Positions 8,683 to 17,418 are shown, counted from the stretch's first letter. The stretch is 64,000 nt of DNA from Nocardioides acrostichi (GCF_015319165.1 NZ_JADIVZ010000003.1:186001-250000); one strand, 5' to 3'. Numbers and translations are program-made. The notes: generated by a model from the sequence alone, not told the origin.

Positions 8683-9024
8683 TCACTCGGCGCGGGGGCC
8701 GCGACCCCCGCCTCCGCTGATGTCGGGGACAGTGGCGAGTTCGTTGTCGAGCCGGGTGATCTCGATCTCGAACACGTTGGTGTTGCCGGCGATGATGCCC
8801 GCGCTGTCGGCGGTGACGTGCAGGGACTCGCGCCAGGCGATGGAGAACCCGTCGGAGCCGTCGGAGACGACCGGGCCGAACTCTCCGCACCCCATCTCGA
8901 CCAGCCCTGCGGCGCCGGAGACGCTCACCTGGGCGTTGCTCAGTGACTGTCGCATGGTGGTGAACCGATCGATGACCGGTCGGGCCATCGAGGGGTCCAT
9001 CTTCACGTCGTCGTCGCCTGCCAC
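8683..9024 (-). CDS. Small WXG100-like (ESX-type) protein
   Basis: A 113-residue helical protein with the size and layout of an ESX/WXG100 protein. Helix one (PSMARPVIDRFTTMRQSLSN) and helix two (AWRESLHVTADSAGIIAGNT) are joined by a Gly-rich turn, and there is a glycine-rich disordered tail (GGGGRGPR). It lacks a clean WxG, so the family is an inference from size, helix pattern and neighbour. It precedes the large WXG protein, and such small proteins often form a heterodimer with a long WXG partner. GTG at 9024 is the upstream start; an ATG at 9000 is an alternative. Confidence 0.6.
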   Translation of the reverse strand: MAGDDDVKMDPSMARPVIDRFTTMRQSLSNAQVSVSGAAGLVEMGCGEFGPVVSDGSDGFSIAWRESLHVTADSAGIIAGNTNVFEIEITRLDNELATVPDISGGGGRGPRAE

Positions 9025-9070
9025 GTTGCTGGACTACCCAGGTACGCCTCAGGGCAAACGGTGAGCCGCC

Positions 9071-9076
9071 TAGAAT
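9071..9076 (+). promoter_or_regulatory. -10 hexamer for the amidohydrolase gene
   Basis: TAGAAT ends 10 nt before the ATG at 9087, so transcription should begin only a few bases before the start codon. No convincing -35 box is visible. Confidence 0.5.
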
Positions 9077-9086
9077 CTGCACCGTC

Positions 9087-10295
9087 ATGACCATCGAACC
9101 CGCGCCGTCCACCGCCGGCGAGAGCTGGGACGACGCCCTGCGCCACGAGGTCGAGCGAGTCTCGCCGCGCCTGGTGGAGCTGCGCCGCGACCTGCACACC
9201 CACCCCGAGCTCTCGTGGGGCGAGGCGCGGACCACCGATCTGCTCGCGTCGGCGGTCGATGATCTGGGCTGGCGGGTGACCCGGATGCCGCGCAGCGGCT
9301 TCGTGGCCGAGCTCGGGCACGGCGGCCGGGTGGTGGCGCTGCGGTCGGACATCGACGCGCTGCCGGTCTCGGAGACCGCCGACCTGCCCTGGCGCAGCAC
9401 CGTGCCGGGGGTGGCGCACGCCTGCGGGCACGATGTGCACGCCGCCTGCCTCGTCGGGGCCGCCCATGCCCTGGGCGCCCTGCACGCGTCAGGCGATCTG
9501 CCCGGCACGGTGCGACTGTTCTTCCAGCCGGCCGAGGAGGTCATGCCCGGCGGGGCGCTGCACCTGATCGGCAACGGCGTGCTCGACGACGTCGACCGGG
9601 TCTTCGGGCTGCACTGCGACCCCACGGTCGACGTCGGGCACGCCGGCCTGCGGCTGGGCTCGCTCACCAGCGCGGCCGACCTCGTGGAGGTCCGGCTCTC
9701 CGGGCCGGGCGGGCACACCTCGCGGCCGCACCGCACCGGCGATCTGACCTTCGCCCTGGCGACCGTGGCCAAGGAGCTGCCTGCCGTGGTCTCGCGGCGC
9801 ATGGATCCGCGCGCCGGCGCCTCGGTCGTGTGGGGCATGCTCAGCGCCGGGGCGGCGCCCAACGTCATCCCGGAGCGTGGTGTGCTGGCCGGCACGGTGC
9901 GCATCTTGGACGCCGTCGCCTGGGCCGACTGCGAGAAGCTGGTGCGCGAGGTCGTGACCGAGCTCGTGCGGCCCTACGGGGTCGCCGCCGAGATCGAGTA
10001 CACCCGGGGCGTGCCGCCGGTGGTGACGGACGCCGAGTCGTTCCGGCTGCTGGAGGAGTCCGTGGCCGCCGTCCTCGGCCCGGACGGACAGGTGCCCGCG
10101 CCGCAGAGTCTCGGGGGAGAGGACTTCGGGTGGTACCTCGACCAGGTGCCCGGCGGGATGATCCGGCTGGGCACCCGCACCCCGGGGGGCACCACCTACG
10201 ACCTGCACCGCGGTGACCTGATCGTCGACGAGGCGGCCATCGGCATCGGCGCCCGGCTGCTGGCCGAGGCCGCGTTGCGGGCGCTACGCGCCTGA
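9087..10295 (+). CDS. M20 family metallo-amidohydrolase
   Basis: A 402-residue zinc-dependent amidohydrolase of the M20D (hippurate/IAA-amino acid hydrolase, AmiA/AmiB) type, acting in the cytosol on an N-acyl amino acid or peptide whose identity cannot be told. Motifs in order: DLHTHPELSWGE, ALRSDIDALPVSE, HACGHDVHAA (metal ligands, Cys included), QPAEEVMPGG (catalytic Glu pair), a central dimerisation domain starting near GPGGHTSRPH, and GGEDFGWY near the end. Length is normal. From memory, M. tuberculosis has paralogues amiA1/amiB1 near its lpdA and punA genes, which matches this neighbourhood. Confidence 0.88.
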   Translation: MTIEPAPSTAGESWDDALRHEVERVSPRLVELRRDLHTHPELSWGEARTTDLLASAVDDLGWRVTRMPRSGFVAELGHGGRVVALRSDIDALPVSETADLPWRSTVPGVAHACGHDVHAACLVGAAHALGALHASGDLPGTVRLFFQPAEEVMPGGALHLIGNGVLDDVDRVFGLHCDPTVDVGHAGLRLGSLTSAADLVEVRLSGPGGHTSRPHRTGDLTFALATVAKELPAVVSRRMDPRAGASVVWGMLSAGAAPNVIPERGVLAGTVRILDAVAWADCEKLVREVVTELVRPYGVAAEIEYTRGVPPVVTDAESFRLLEESVAAVLGPDGQVPAPQSLGGEDFGWYLDQVPGGMIRLGTRTPGGTTYDLHRGDLIVDEAAIGIGARLLAEAALRALRA

Positions 10296-10380
10296 CACAT
10301 CTACTGACTGGGCAGGACATTGCCGGGAAGAAGTCGACGGAACCGCGTTTGGGCGGCCCGAGTGCGGGCAAGGTGAGTTC

Positions 10381-11460
10381 GTGCTTTCTCTCATGCTGCG
10401 CACCGCTGCGACCTCTGTTGCTGCCCTGGGAGTCACCCTCCTAGCTGGCCCGGCCGCCTTCGCAGGCGGCGTGGGCGGTGGGTCGGGCGAGGGGCCCTCG
10501 TACACCGCCGGCGCCTCGCACGTGACGCTCTCTGGCGACTACAGCCCTGCCAAGCAGGCGAGCGTGGCCTCACCGGCGCCGTTGTGCTGGTGGGAGCCGA
10601 TCGACTGGAGCACCGATCTCGACGTCACCGACCCCCAAGCGGTCAAGAAGTACTGGGACGAGGAGATCCGGCCCTGGCTGACCGGCCACGCGGCCGAAGG
10701 TCAACTGGCTGTGCACTACGAGAGGTTTCAAGAGGCCATCCGTGCTGTGAAGAAGGGCCAGGACATCACCTGGTACCAGCTCGAGGTCGACGAGAGCCAA
10801 CTCCACGTCACCGGTTCCGACAGTGACCCGACCCAGGCTGCGGGCTACAACGAGGCCCGCGCCCTCGACGCTGCGGGCTGCGGCAGCGGCACCCAGCCGG
10901 GTCGGTACGGGCCCATCCTGGTGACCATGGACTGGTTCGTGACCGGCACCCAACCCGATCCCGTGGTCAAGCCCGAGGCGCTGGCCGAGTACGCCTACGA
11001 GGTGATGGACCTCGTCGAACCCACCCTGGACTGGAATCCGCGCATCGGGGCCCTCAACGAGGCCTCGCTGGTGAACCTGCCCACCTGGCTCTGGGTGGAC
11101 CAGCCGCAGGCCGTCGGGGTCCGCAGCGTCACGGCGACGGCCGGTCCGGTCTCGGCCACCGTGACGGCGAGGACCGACGGCGTCTCGATCACCTCTCCGG
11201 CGGGCACCACCGAGTGCGGCATCGACGCCGCTCGGACCGCCTACACGCGCAACGCCTCCGAGGCTGATGCGTGCACGCTGTCGTTCGACCGAGCCTCACG
11301 CGGCTACCCCGCCGGCTTCCCGGTCGAGGCTCGGACTGCCTGGACCGCGCAGTGGACCTCGAACGTCGGCGAATCCGGCTCGCTCGCCGCCAAGTCCGTG
11401 GGTCGCACCACCGACATCCCCGTGGCCGAGAGCGAGAGCCTCGTCACGAGCGTCGGCTGA
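10381..11460 (+). CDS. Secreted protein of unknown function
   Basis: A 359-residue exported protein that I do not recognise. A signal peptide is clear (hydrophobic stretch VAALGVTLLAGPAAFA, with likely cleavage after AFA), followed by a Gly-rich start. The mature part is rich in Trp and Asp and has cysteines at LCWWEP, AAGCGSG, TTECGI and DACTLS that could form two disulfides. No catalytic motif is visible. GTG at 10381 is taken as start; an ATG at 10393 would also keep the signal peptide. Its stop codon overlaps the start of the following lipoprotein gene, so the two form an operon and probably act together outside the membrane. Confidence 0.68.
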   Translation: MLSLMLRTAATSVAALGVTLLAGPAAFAGGVGGGSGEGPSYTAGASHVTLSGDYSPAKQASVASPAPLCWWEPIDWSTDLDVTDPQAVKKYWDEEIRPWLTGHAAEGQLAVHYERFQEAIRAVKKGQDITWYQLEVDESQLHVTGSDSDPTQAAGYNEARALDAAGCGSGTQPGRYGPILVTMDWFVTGTQPDPVVKPEALAEYAYEVMDLVEPTLDWNPRIGALNEASLVNLPTWLWVDQPQAVGVRSVTATAGPVSATVTARTDGVSITSPAGTTECGIDAARTAYTRNASEADACTLSFDRASRGYPAGFPVEARTAWTAQWTSNVGESGSLAAKSVGRTTDIPVAESESLVTSVG

Positions 11461-12098
11461 TGTGGCAGCGACATGCGGCGGGGCTCCGGGGTGCCATCGT
11501 CCTTGTCGTCGCGGCCTTTCTGCTGAGTGCCTGCGGCGGAGGTGACGGGCCCGAGCCGACGCTGGATCTGGACGGATCCAGCAGCGCCGCTGCGACTCGG
11601 ACGCCGGAACCCACTGAGGCTGCGGAGTCCCAGGGGCCGATTCCGGAGGAACCGGTCGAGAACAAGATCCTGCGAGGCAGCTCGGTGGCCGAGGGGGCTG
11701 AGCAGCTCGCGATCGAAGACGTGTACTACGACTTCTGGTCCGAGCGGCTACACATGTTCCACACGCTCAAGGTCGACCGGGACTACTGGTACTCCCTGGC
11801 CACGGGCGATGCGGCACAGGGTCCGATCGACTATGTCGAGCAGTTGAAGAAGACAGGACTTCGCGTGGACGGTGGCGCCATCATCGCGATCAACCGGCTC
11901 ACCGTGAAGGGCGACAACGCCACCGTCGTCAGTTGCATCCGCAACACCAGCCGCGAGGTCGACCGCAAGACCGGCGCAAGCACCGAGATCCCGACCATGA
12001 AGTTCCGCTCCAAGGAGACCCTGGAGCGCACCGGGCCGGACTGGCGAGTGGCCACCACGATCAACCTTCCCGGCAATCAACCGTGCGACTACCGCTGA
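11460..12098 (+). CDS. Lipoprotein of unknown function, coupled to secreted protein
   Basis: Predicted lipoprotein, 212 residues. The signal peptide (GAIVLVVAAFLLSACGG) carries a lipobox LLSAC. A Pro/Glu/Ala linker follows, then a compact domain of about 140 residues (YYDFWSERLHMFHTLKVDRD ... ATTINLPGNQPCDYR). The fold may resemble the NTF2-like or SnoaL-type lipoprotein domains common in actinobacteria, but that is only an impression from size and strand pattern. The ATG shares one base with the upstream stop codon (TGATG), which overrides longer in-frame starts. Function unknown. Confidence 0.68.
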   Translation: MWQRHAAGLRGAIVLVVAAFLLSACGGGDGPEPTLDLDGSSSAAATRTPEPTEAAESQGPIPEEPVENKILRGSSVAEGAEQLAIEDVYYDFWSERLHMFHTLKVDRDYWYSLATGDAAQGPIDYVEQLKKTGLRVDGGAIIAINRLTVKGDNATVVSCIRNTSREVDRKTGASTEIPTMKFRSKETLERTGPDWRVATTINLPGNQPCDYR

Positions 12099-12171
12099 GC
12101 GCCAGATCACCACACGGTAACGCTTTGATGATGGGGGTCCGTCGCGCTCGCGACCGGCCGGCAACACCCCC

Positions 12172-12177
12172 TAGGGT
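12172..12177 (+). promoter_or_regulatory. Possible -10 hexamer upstream of nucleoside transporter operon
   Basis: TAGGGT lies 57 nt upstream of the GTG of the BMP lipoprotein gene, leaving a short leader with a GAGGGG/AAGG ribosome binding site close to the start. Assigned from the hexamer alone. Confidence 0.35.
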
Positions 12178-12234
12178 GCCAACCGGCGCCTGCTGACGAG
12201 AGCGGCGCCATGGACTCACGATGAGGGGACAAGG

Positions 12235-13329
12235 GTGCGCAAGCTCCGCAACATCGGCCTGATGATGGCCGCTGGAACCCTGGTGCTGACCGCGTGCGGC
12301 GGTTCCGGCAGCAGCGATGACACGGCCTCGGGCGACGCCTCGGCGGCCAGCAATGACGTGTGCAAGACCGCCGACGGCGACGGGCCCAAGATCGGCCTCG
12401 CGTACGACGTGGGTGGCCGTGGCGACAAGTCGTTCAACGACTCGGCCTACGCAGGCATCGAGAAGGCCGTCGACGAGCTCGACGCGACCTGCTCCGAGGC
12501 CGAGGCTCAGCCGAACGAGAGCGACACCGAGCGTGAGGAGCGTCTCCGGGCGCTCGCCGATGCCGGCTTCAACCCCGTGATCGGCGTGGGGTTCTCGTAC
12601 TCGCCGGCAGCTGCCGCGGTCGCCAAGGACTACCCCGACACCTACTTCGCGGTGGTCGACGGCTACGCCACCGCCCTGGCGCAGGACAGCAACCTCATCG
12701 ACCTCTCCTTCGCCGCCAACCAGGGCTCCTATCTGGTCGGTGTCGCTGCCGCGCTGAAGTCGGAGTCCGGCAAGATCGGATTCATCGGTGGCAACAACGG
12801 CAACCTGATCCGCAACTTCGAGGTCGGCTACGTGGCCGGTGCCAAGGCTGTGGACCCCAAGATCGATGTCGACGTCCAGTACCTGACCCGCGACCAGAAC
12901 GACGGCGAGACCGCGTTCGCCAACCCCGCTGGCGCGAAGACGGCCGCTGAGGGCATGATCGAGAAGGGCGTCGACGTCATCTTCCACGCCGCGGGCAAGT
13001 CCGGTAACGGTCTGTTCGAGGCCGTGGCTGACGCTCCCGAGGGTGTCTGGGCCATCGGCGTCGACTCCGACCAGTACCTCAGCGCCTCTGCCGACGAGCA
13101 GTCGCACATCCTGACCTCGATGCTCAAGCGCGTCGACACCGGTGTCTTCGACTTCTCCAAGTCGGTGGCTGACGGCAACGTCGACGGACCGGTCGTGACC
13201 TACGACCTCTCCGACGACGGCGTCGGGTACTCCACGTCGGGCGGATTCCTCGATGACGTGAAGGACGAGATCGACGGCTACGCCGACAAGATCAAGTCCG
13301 GAGACGTCAAGGTGCCCAGCGCCTCCTGA
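12235..13329 (+). CDS. BMP-family nucleoside-binding lipoprotein (ABC importer)
   Basis: Substrate-binding lipoprotein of a nucleoside ABC importer of the BmpA/YufN type, 364 residues. The lipobox is LVLTACGG in a short signal peptide. The mature protein begins after a Ser/Asp-rich linker with IGLAYDVGGRGDKSFNDSAY, a BMP-family hallmark. Further signatures are VIGVGFSYS, IGFIGGNNG and VDVIFHAAGKSGNGLFEA. The ATPase, two permeases and nucleoside-degrading enzymes downstream support nucleosides as ligands. The ligand range (purine or pyrimidine) cannot be read from sequence. Composition is rich in Asp and Lys as usual for abundant secreted lipoproteins. Confidence 0.9.
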   Translation: MRKLRNIGLMMAAGTLVLTACGGSGSSDDTASGDASAASNDVCKTADGDGPKIGLAYDVGGRGDKSFNDSAYAGIEKAVDELDATCSEAEAQPNESDTEREERLRALADAGFNPVIGVGFSYSPAAAAVAKDYPDTYFAVVDGYATALAQDSNLIDLSFAANQGSYLVGVAAALKSESGKIGFIGGNNGNLIRNFEVGYVAGAKAVDPKIDVDVQYLTRDQNDGETAFANPAGAKTAAEGMIEKGVDVIFHAAGKSGNGLFEAVADAPEGVWAIGVDSDQYLSASADEQSHILTSMLKRVDTGVFDFSKSVADGNVDGPVVTYDLSDDGVGYSTSGGFLDDVKDEIDGYADKIKSGDVKVPSAS

Positions 13330-13354
13330 CGCCGCTCTCGGGCGTGCAAGTCCC

Positions 13355-13393
13355 GGTGGCCCGGGCGATGCGAGTAGCGTCGTCCGGGCCACC
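13355..13393 (+). promoter_or_regulatory. Intercistronic stem-loop between binding-protein and ATPase genes
   Basis: GGTGGCCCGG at 13355-13364 is the exact reverse complement of CCGGGCCACC at 13384-13393, giving a 10-bp GC-rich stem with a 19-nt loop. It follows the lipoprotein gene by 25 bases and precedes the ATPase gene by 33. No T-run follows, so it is more likely an mRNA-stabilising or attenuating element than a simple terminator. Such hairpins often allow more binding protein than transporter to be made. Confidence 0.55.
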
Positions 13394-13426
13394 GCACGTC
13401 TCAACCGTCCCAGCCAGGAGCAGTAC

Positions 13427-14962
13427 GTGAGCAGGTCAGGAGCCGAGGTGCCCACCGCCCCCGCCATCCGCGTCCAAGGCATCGGCAAGAGCTTTCCCGG
13501 AGTCGTGGCGAACCACGACGTGACGTTCGAGGTCGCGGCGGGCAGCATCCACGCTCTCGTGGGCGAGAACGGCGCCGGCAAGTCGACGCTGATGAAGATC
13601 CTCTACGGCGTCCAGGCTCCCGACACGGGCTCGATGGAGGTCGACGGGCAGCCGTTCGCGCCGAAGTCGCCGTCCGATGCCATCGCGCGCGGAATCGGCA
13701 TGGTCTTCCAGCACTTCCAGCTCGCCGACAACCTCACGGTCCTCGAGAACGTCGTGTTGGGCGCCGAGAAGCTGTACGGCATCGGCTCCTCGGCTCGGGC
13801 GCGGATCAACCAGCTCAGTGAGGCCTACGGGTTCGCACTCGACCCCGACGTGCCCGTCCGCGGCCTGGGCGTGGGTGCCCGACAGCGAGTAGAGATCCTC
13901 AAGGTGCTCTACCGCGGTGCCCGCATCATCATCCTCGACGAGCCCACGGCGGTGCTGGTGCCGCAAGAGGTCGATGCTCTCTTCGCGAATCTGCGCGAGC
14001 TCCAGCGGGAGGGCCACACCCTGATCTTCATCTCGCACAAGCTCGACGAGGTGCTCGGCGCAGCCGACGACATCACCGTGATGCGGCGCGGGACCACGGT
14101 GGATTCGGTGAAGCCTGCCCACGTGACCGCGCGGCAGCTCGCCGAGCTGATGGTCGGCTCCGAGTTGCCCTCGCCGCAGAACGACGAGCCCACCGTCACC
14201 GACCGGGTGGTGGTCAGTCTGCGCGACGTCCAGGTGCGAGACGGTGATCGGGCAGTGCTGGACGTCGACTCGCTCGACATCCACGCAGGCGAGGTAGTCG
14301 GCATCGCAGGGGTGGAGGGCAACGGTCAGACCGAGCTGGTCGAGGCGATCGTCGGCATGATCCCGGCGTCCGGCTCGGTACTGCTCGAAGGGCAGCAGCT
14401 CGCCGGACTCAGCGTCAGCCGTCGGCGCGCCCTGGGCATCGGGGTGATCCCGGAGGACCGGCACCGGCACGGGTTGCTACTCGACTCGCCCTTGTGGGAG
14501 AACCGGATCCTCGGACACCAGACCCGTCCGCCGGCGACCCGCGGGTTCTGGTTGGCGCCGGCCGCGGCGAAAGCCGACAGCCGCCGCATCATCGCCGACT
14601 ACGACGTGCGTACGCCGTCGGAGAGCACCTCTGCCGGTGCGCTGTCGGGTGGCAACCAGCAGAAGTTCATCGTCGGCCGTGAGATGAGCGGCGCCCCTCG
14701 ACTCCTCGTCGCGGCGCACCCCACGCGGGGTGTCGACGTGGGTGCCCAGGCGGCCATCTGGGGACACATCCGCGCGGCCAGCCGCGAGGGACTCGCGGTG
14801 CTGCTCATCTCCGCCGACCTCGACGAGCTCATCGGGCTCTCCGACTCCATCCGAGTGATCCTGCGCGGTCGCCTCTCCGAGACCTTCGACCCTGCGCACG
14901 TGACGGCCTCCGAGCTCGGCTCGGCCATGACCGGCGCATCAACCACGAGCCGAGGAATCTGA
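13427..14962 (+). CDS. Nucleoside ABC importer ATPase (two nucleotide-binding domains)
   Basis: A 511-residue protein with two fused ABC domains, the form typical of sugar/nucleoside importers (RbsA, YufO). Domain one has Walker A GENGAGKST, Walker B IIILDEPTAVL and the switch histidine in FISHKLDE. Its signature is GLGVGARQRVEI, diverged from LSGGQ. Domain two has GVEGNGQTEL as a degenerate Walker A and LSGGNQQKFIVGRE as signature; its Walker B is LLVAAHPTRG, where the catalytic Glu is absent, as in the family. GTG start has an AGGAG site upstream. It overlaps the first permease gene by one base. Confidence 0.92.
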   Translation: MSRSGAEVPTAPAIRVQGIGKSFPGVVANHDVTFEVAAGSIHALVGENGAGKSTLMKILYGVQAPDTGSMEVDGQPFAPKSPSDAIARGIGMVFQHFQLADNLTVLENVVLGAEKLYGIGSSARARINQLSEAYGFALDPDVPVRGLGVGARQRVEILKVLYRGARIIILDEPTAVLVPQEVDALFANLRELQREGHTLIFISHKLDEVLGAADDITVMRRGTTVDSVKPAHVTARQLAELMVGSELPSPQNDEPTVTDRVVVSLRDVQVRDGDRAVLDVDSLDIHAGEVVGIAGVEGNGQTELVEAIVGMIPASGSVLLEGQQLAGLSVSRRRALGIGVIPEDRHRHGLLLDSPLWENRILGHQTRPPATRGFWLAPAAAKADSRRIIADYDVRTPSESTSAGALSGGNQQKFIVGREMSGAPRLLVAAHPTRGVDVGAQAAIWGHIRAASREGLAVLLISADLDELIGLSDSIRVILRGRLSETFDPAHVTASELGSAMTGASTTSRGI

Positions 14963-16053
14963 TGGACCTGCTTCGTCGCGTCGCCCTCTCGCTGGCGACC
15001 CCGGTGCTGGCGCTGGTGGCGGCGGCGCTGGTGACCACCGCACTGCTCGCCCTCGTCGGAGAGGACGTCGGTGGCTTCTGGAGTGTCATGTCGACCCCGC
15101 CGAACGCCCGCCAGCAGGTGAACATCATCAACGCCGGCTCGGCGCTGTACCTCTCCGGTGTCGCCGCTGCCATCGGCTTCCGCATGAACCTCTTCAACAT
15201 CGGCGTCGAGGGCCAGTACGGACTGGCTGCCTTCATGGCCGCCTGGTTCGCGGGAGGTGGTCTCGTCAGCGGCCCCCTCAACACCGTGCTGGCGGTGCTC
15301 ATCGCGATGGTCACCGGAGCCTTGTGGGCCGGGATCGCGGGAGTCTTGAAGGTGACGCGCGGTGTGAGCGAGGTGATCGGCACCATCATGCTCAACGCGA
15401 TCTCGGGCTTGCTCGTCTCCTATCTGTTGGCCAAGTACGGCACCAACATCGGGGTTTCGCAGACCACCACACCCATGCCGGAGAGCAGCCGGATCCCGGA
15501 GGTGGGAATCATCCCCGGTGCCTCGTCGGGGATCGACGGGCTCGCGTTCCTGGCCGTGGTCGTCGGTGTCGCCTACTGGGTCGTGCTCACCTACACCCGC
15601 TTCGGGTTCTCGCTCCGCGCCGCTGGTGCCTCGGAGACGGCGGCGGCAGCGGCTGGCATCGACGTACGCAGGATGGCGCTCGTGGCCATGCTGGCCTCAG
15701 GAGCCATCGCCGGCCTCATCGCGATGCCGAGCCTCTTCTCCGACACCTTCGCCTACGGCACCGGTTTCCAGCCCGGGCTCGGGTTCACGGGAATCGCCGT
15801 CGCCCTCTTGGGGCGCAACCATCCGGGCGGCATCGTGTTCGGTGCGGCGATCTTCGCCTATCTCGTCGACCGGGGTACCCAGTTGAACGTGCTCGCGGGC
15901 ATCTCCCCGGAGATCGTCTCTGTCACCCAGGGCATCATCGTGCTCTCGGTGGTGGTGGCGTACGCGATCGTCCAGCGGTATCGCACTCGGTCCGAACAGG
16001 CATCCGTGGCGCGACGCTCCTCCGCCACGAGCGCGAAGGAGGTGCTCGCGTGA
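14962..16053 (+). CDS. Nucleoside ABC importer permease 1
   Basis: A 363-residue permease of the YufP/RbsC-like family with about nine to ten membrane segments. The conserved stretch IGFRMNLFNIGVEGQYGLAA is the signature of nucleoside/BMP-associated permeases. Near the end GFTGIAVALLGRNHPGGIVF is likewise typical. The ATG is embedded in the ATPase stop (TGATGG), and the stop overlaps the next GTG, so the four transporter genes are translated together. It would form the membrane channel with permease 2. Confidence 0.9.
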   Translation: MDLLRRVALSLATPVLALVAAALVTTALLALVGEDVGGFWSVMSTPPNARQQVNIINAGSALYLSGVAAAIGFRMNLFNIGVEGQYGLAAFMAAWFAGGGLVSGPLNTVLAVLIAMVTGALWAGIAGVLKVTRGVSEVIGTIMLNAISGLLVSYLLAKYGTNIGVSQTTTPMPESSRIPEVGIIPGASSGIDGLAFLAVVVGVAYWVVLTYTRFGFSLRAAGASETAAAAAGIDVRRMALVAMLASGAIAGLIAMPSLFSDTFAYGTGFQPGLGFTGIAVALLGRNHPGGIVFGAAIFAYLVDRGTQLNVLAGISPEIVSVTQGIIVLSVVVAYAIVQRYRTRSEQASVARRSSATSAKEVLA

Positions 16054-17417
16054 CGTGGGAGGGCCTGCCCGGCGCGGTGCGCTGGATGCTCGTGGCAGCC
16101 GCCGGACTCGTGGTGGTCTCGTTGGTGCGCATCGCCTCGGGGGCGAGCGACATCGACTCCAGCGGCGCCTTGCGGGCCGCGCTCATCTCGACCGTTCCGA
16201 TCGCGCTCGCCGGCCTGGGCGGGCTCTGGTCGGAGCGTGCGGGAGTGGTGAACATCGGTCTCGAGGGCATGTTGCTGGCCGGTGCTCTGGGTGCCGGCGT
16301 GTGCACCTACCACTACGGCATCGTCGCGGGTCTGCTCGGTGGCATCGCCTTCGGCGCCATCGGCGGCCTCGTGCATGCCGTCGCGACGGTCTTGATCGGC
16401 GTCGACCACATCGTCTCCGGTGTGGCGATCAACATCATCTCCGCGGGACTGTGCGCCTTCTTGGCCAGCGTCTTCTTCGCAGACCTCCCCAACGGCGGGC
16501 CGACACAGTCGCCTCCGCTCAACAGTCCACCGACGATCACGATCGGCCCGCTCGTCGACGCCAGCCGTGACGTCGAGCGGCACGGATGGTTCGTGCTCTC
16601 CGATCTCGCCGGCATCGTGGGCGCGCTGACCCGGAGTCTGTCGCTTGTCACGGTCTTGGCGCTGCTGCTCTTCGTGCTCTCCTTCGTGGTGCTGTGGTGG
16701 ACGCCGTTCGGCCTCCGGTTGCGCTCGGTGGGCGAGTCGCCCTCGGCGGCTGAGTCCCTGGGCGTGAACGTGTACCTCTACAAGGTCATCGCCGTCGTCA
16801 TCTCCGGTGGTCTCGCCGGCCTGGCCGGCGCGTACTTGGCGCTGGTGGCGTCGTCCGGCTACCAGAACGGGATGAGCAACGGCATCGGCTACATCGGCCT
16901 GGCCGCGATGATCTTCGGCAACTGGCGACCCCTGGGCCTGCTGATGGGGGCGCTCATCTTCGGATACACCACCGCGCTGCAGTTGCGCGGCGGCACCGAA
17001 TCCCTGCACGCCCTGCTGTTGGTGATCGGGCTGTTCTTGCTCGCCGTGTCGGTCACGATGGTGGTGCGCGATCGCGTGCCGGCTGCGGCAGCTCCCGCGG
17101 CGCTCGGCGTGATCGCCGTCCTGTTCCTCGCCTACGTGCTGACCGACGCCGCCGCGCTCCTGGTGGGCTTGGCGGCGCTCGCCCTGGCGGCAGCCGCGGC
17201 CCTCGGCCTGGCTCGCGCGATCAGTGTGCGCGGGGCGGTGTCGCTGGTGCTGGGGGGCGTGTTCACGCTCTGGTACGCGACCACCGACACCATCGCCGCC
17301 AACTTCGCGGGCATGGCGCCCTACGTGGCCACCTTGTTCGTGCTGGCCTACGCGGCCCAGTCGCTGCGGATGCCGGCGGCCGACGGACTCATCTACCGTC
17401 GCGGCAGTACGGGCTGA
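16050..17417 (+). CDS. Nucleoside ABC importer permease 2 with C-terminal membrane extension
   Basis: Second permease (YufQ-like), about 455 residues. It shows the family signature ERAGVVNIGLEGMLLAGALG and GFIGLA-like sequence in the last permease segments (GIGYIGLAAMIFGNWRP). Family members are usually about 300-320 residues. Here about 110 extra residues add several hydrophobic helices (AALGVIAVLFLAYVLTDA, LVLGGVFTLWYAT) and end in ADGLIYRRG. The GTG overlaps the preceding stop (GTGA); the frame is open well upstream but that part lies in the other permease gene. The role of the extension is unknown. Confidence 0.87.
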   Translation: MTWEGLPGAVRWMLVAAAGLVVVSLVRIASGASDIDSSGALRAALISTVPIALAGLGGLWSERAGVVNIGLEGMLLAGALGAGVCTYHYGIVAGLLGGIAFGAIGGLVHAVATVLIGVDHIVSGVAINIISAGLCAFLASVFFADLPNGGPTQSPPLNSPPTITIGPLVDASRDVERHGWFVLSDLAGIVGALTRSLSLVTVLALLLFVLSFVVLWWTPFGLRLRSVGESPSAAESLGVNVYLYKVIAVVISGGLAGLAGAYLALVASSGYQNGMSNGIGYIGLAAMIFGNWRPLGLLMGALIFGYTTALQLRGGTESLHALLLVIGLFLLAVSVTMVVRDRVPAAAAPAALGVIAVLFLAYVLTDAAALLVGLAALALAAAAALGLARAISVRGAVSLVLGGVFTLWYATTDTIAANFAGMAPYVATLFVLAYAAQSLRMPAADGLIYRRGSTG

Positions 17418-17418
17418 C

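Noticed and set aside
6285..8720. An 811-codon open frame on the plus strand opposite the large WXG protein gene.
   Set aside because: It is the antisense shadow of a GC-rich, Asp-rich gene; the product is Val/Leu/Gly-rich and repetitive, with no domain, and the minus strand has WXG structure and operon spacing.
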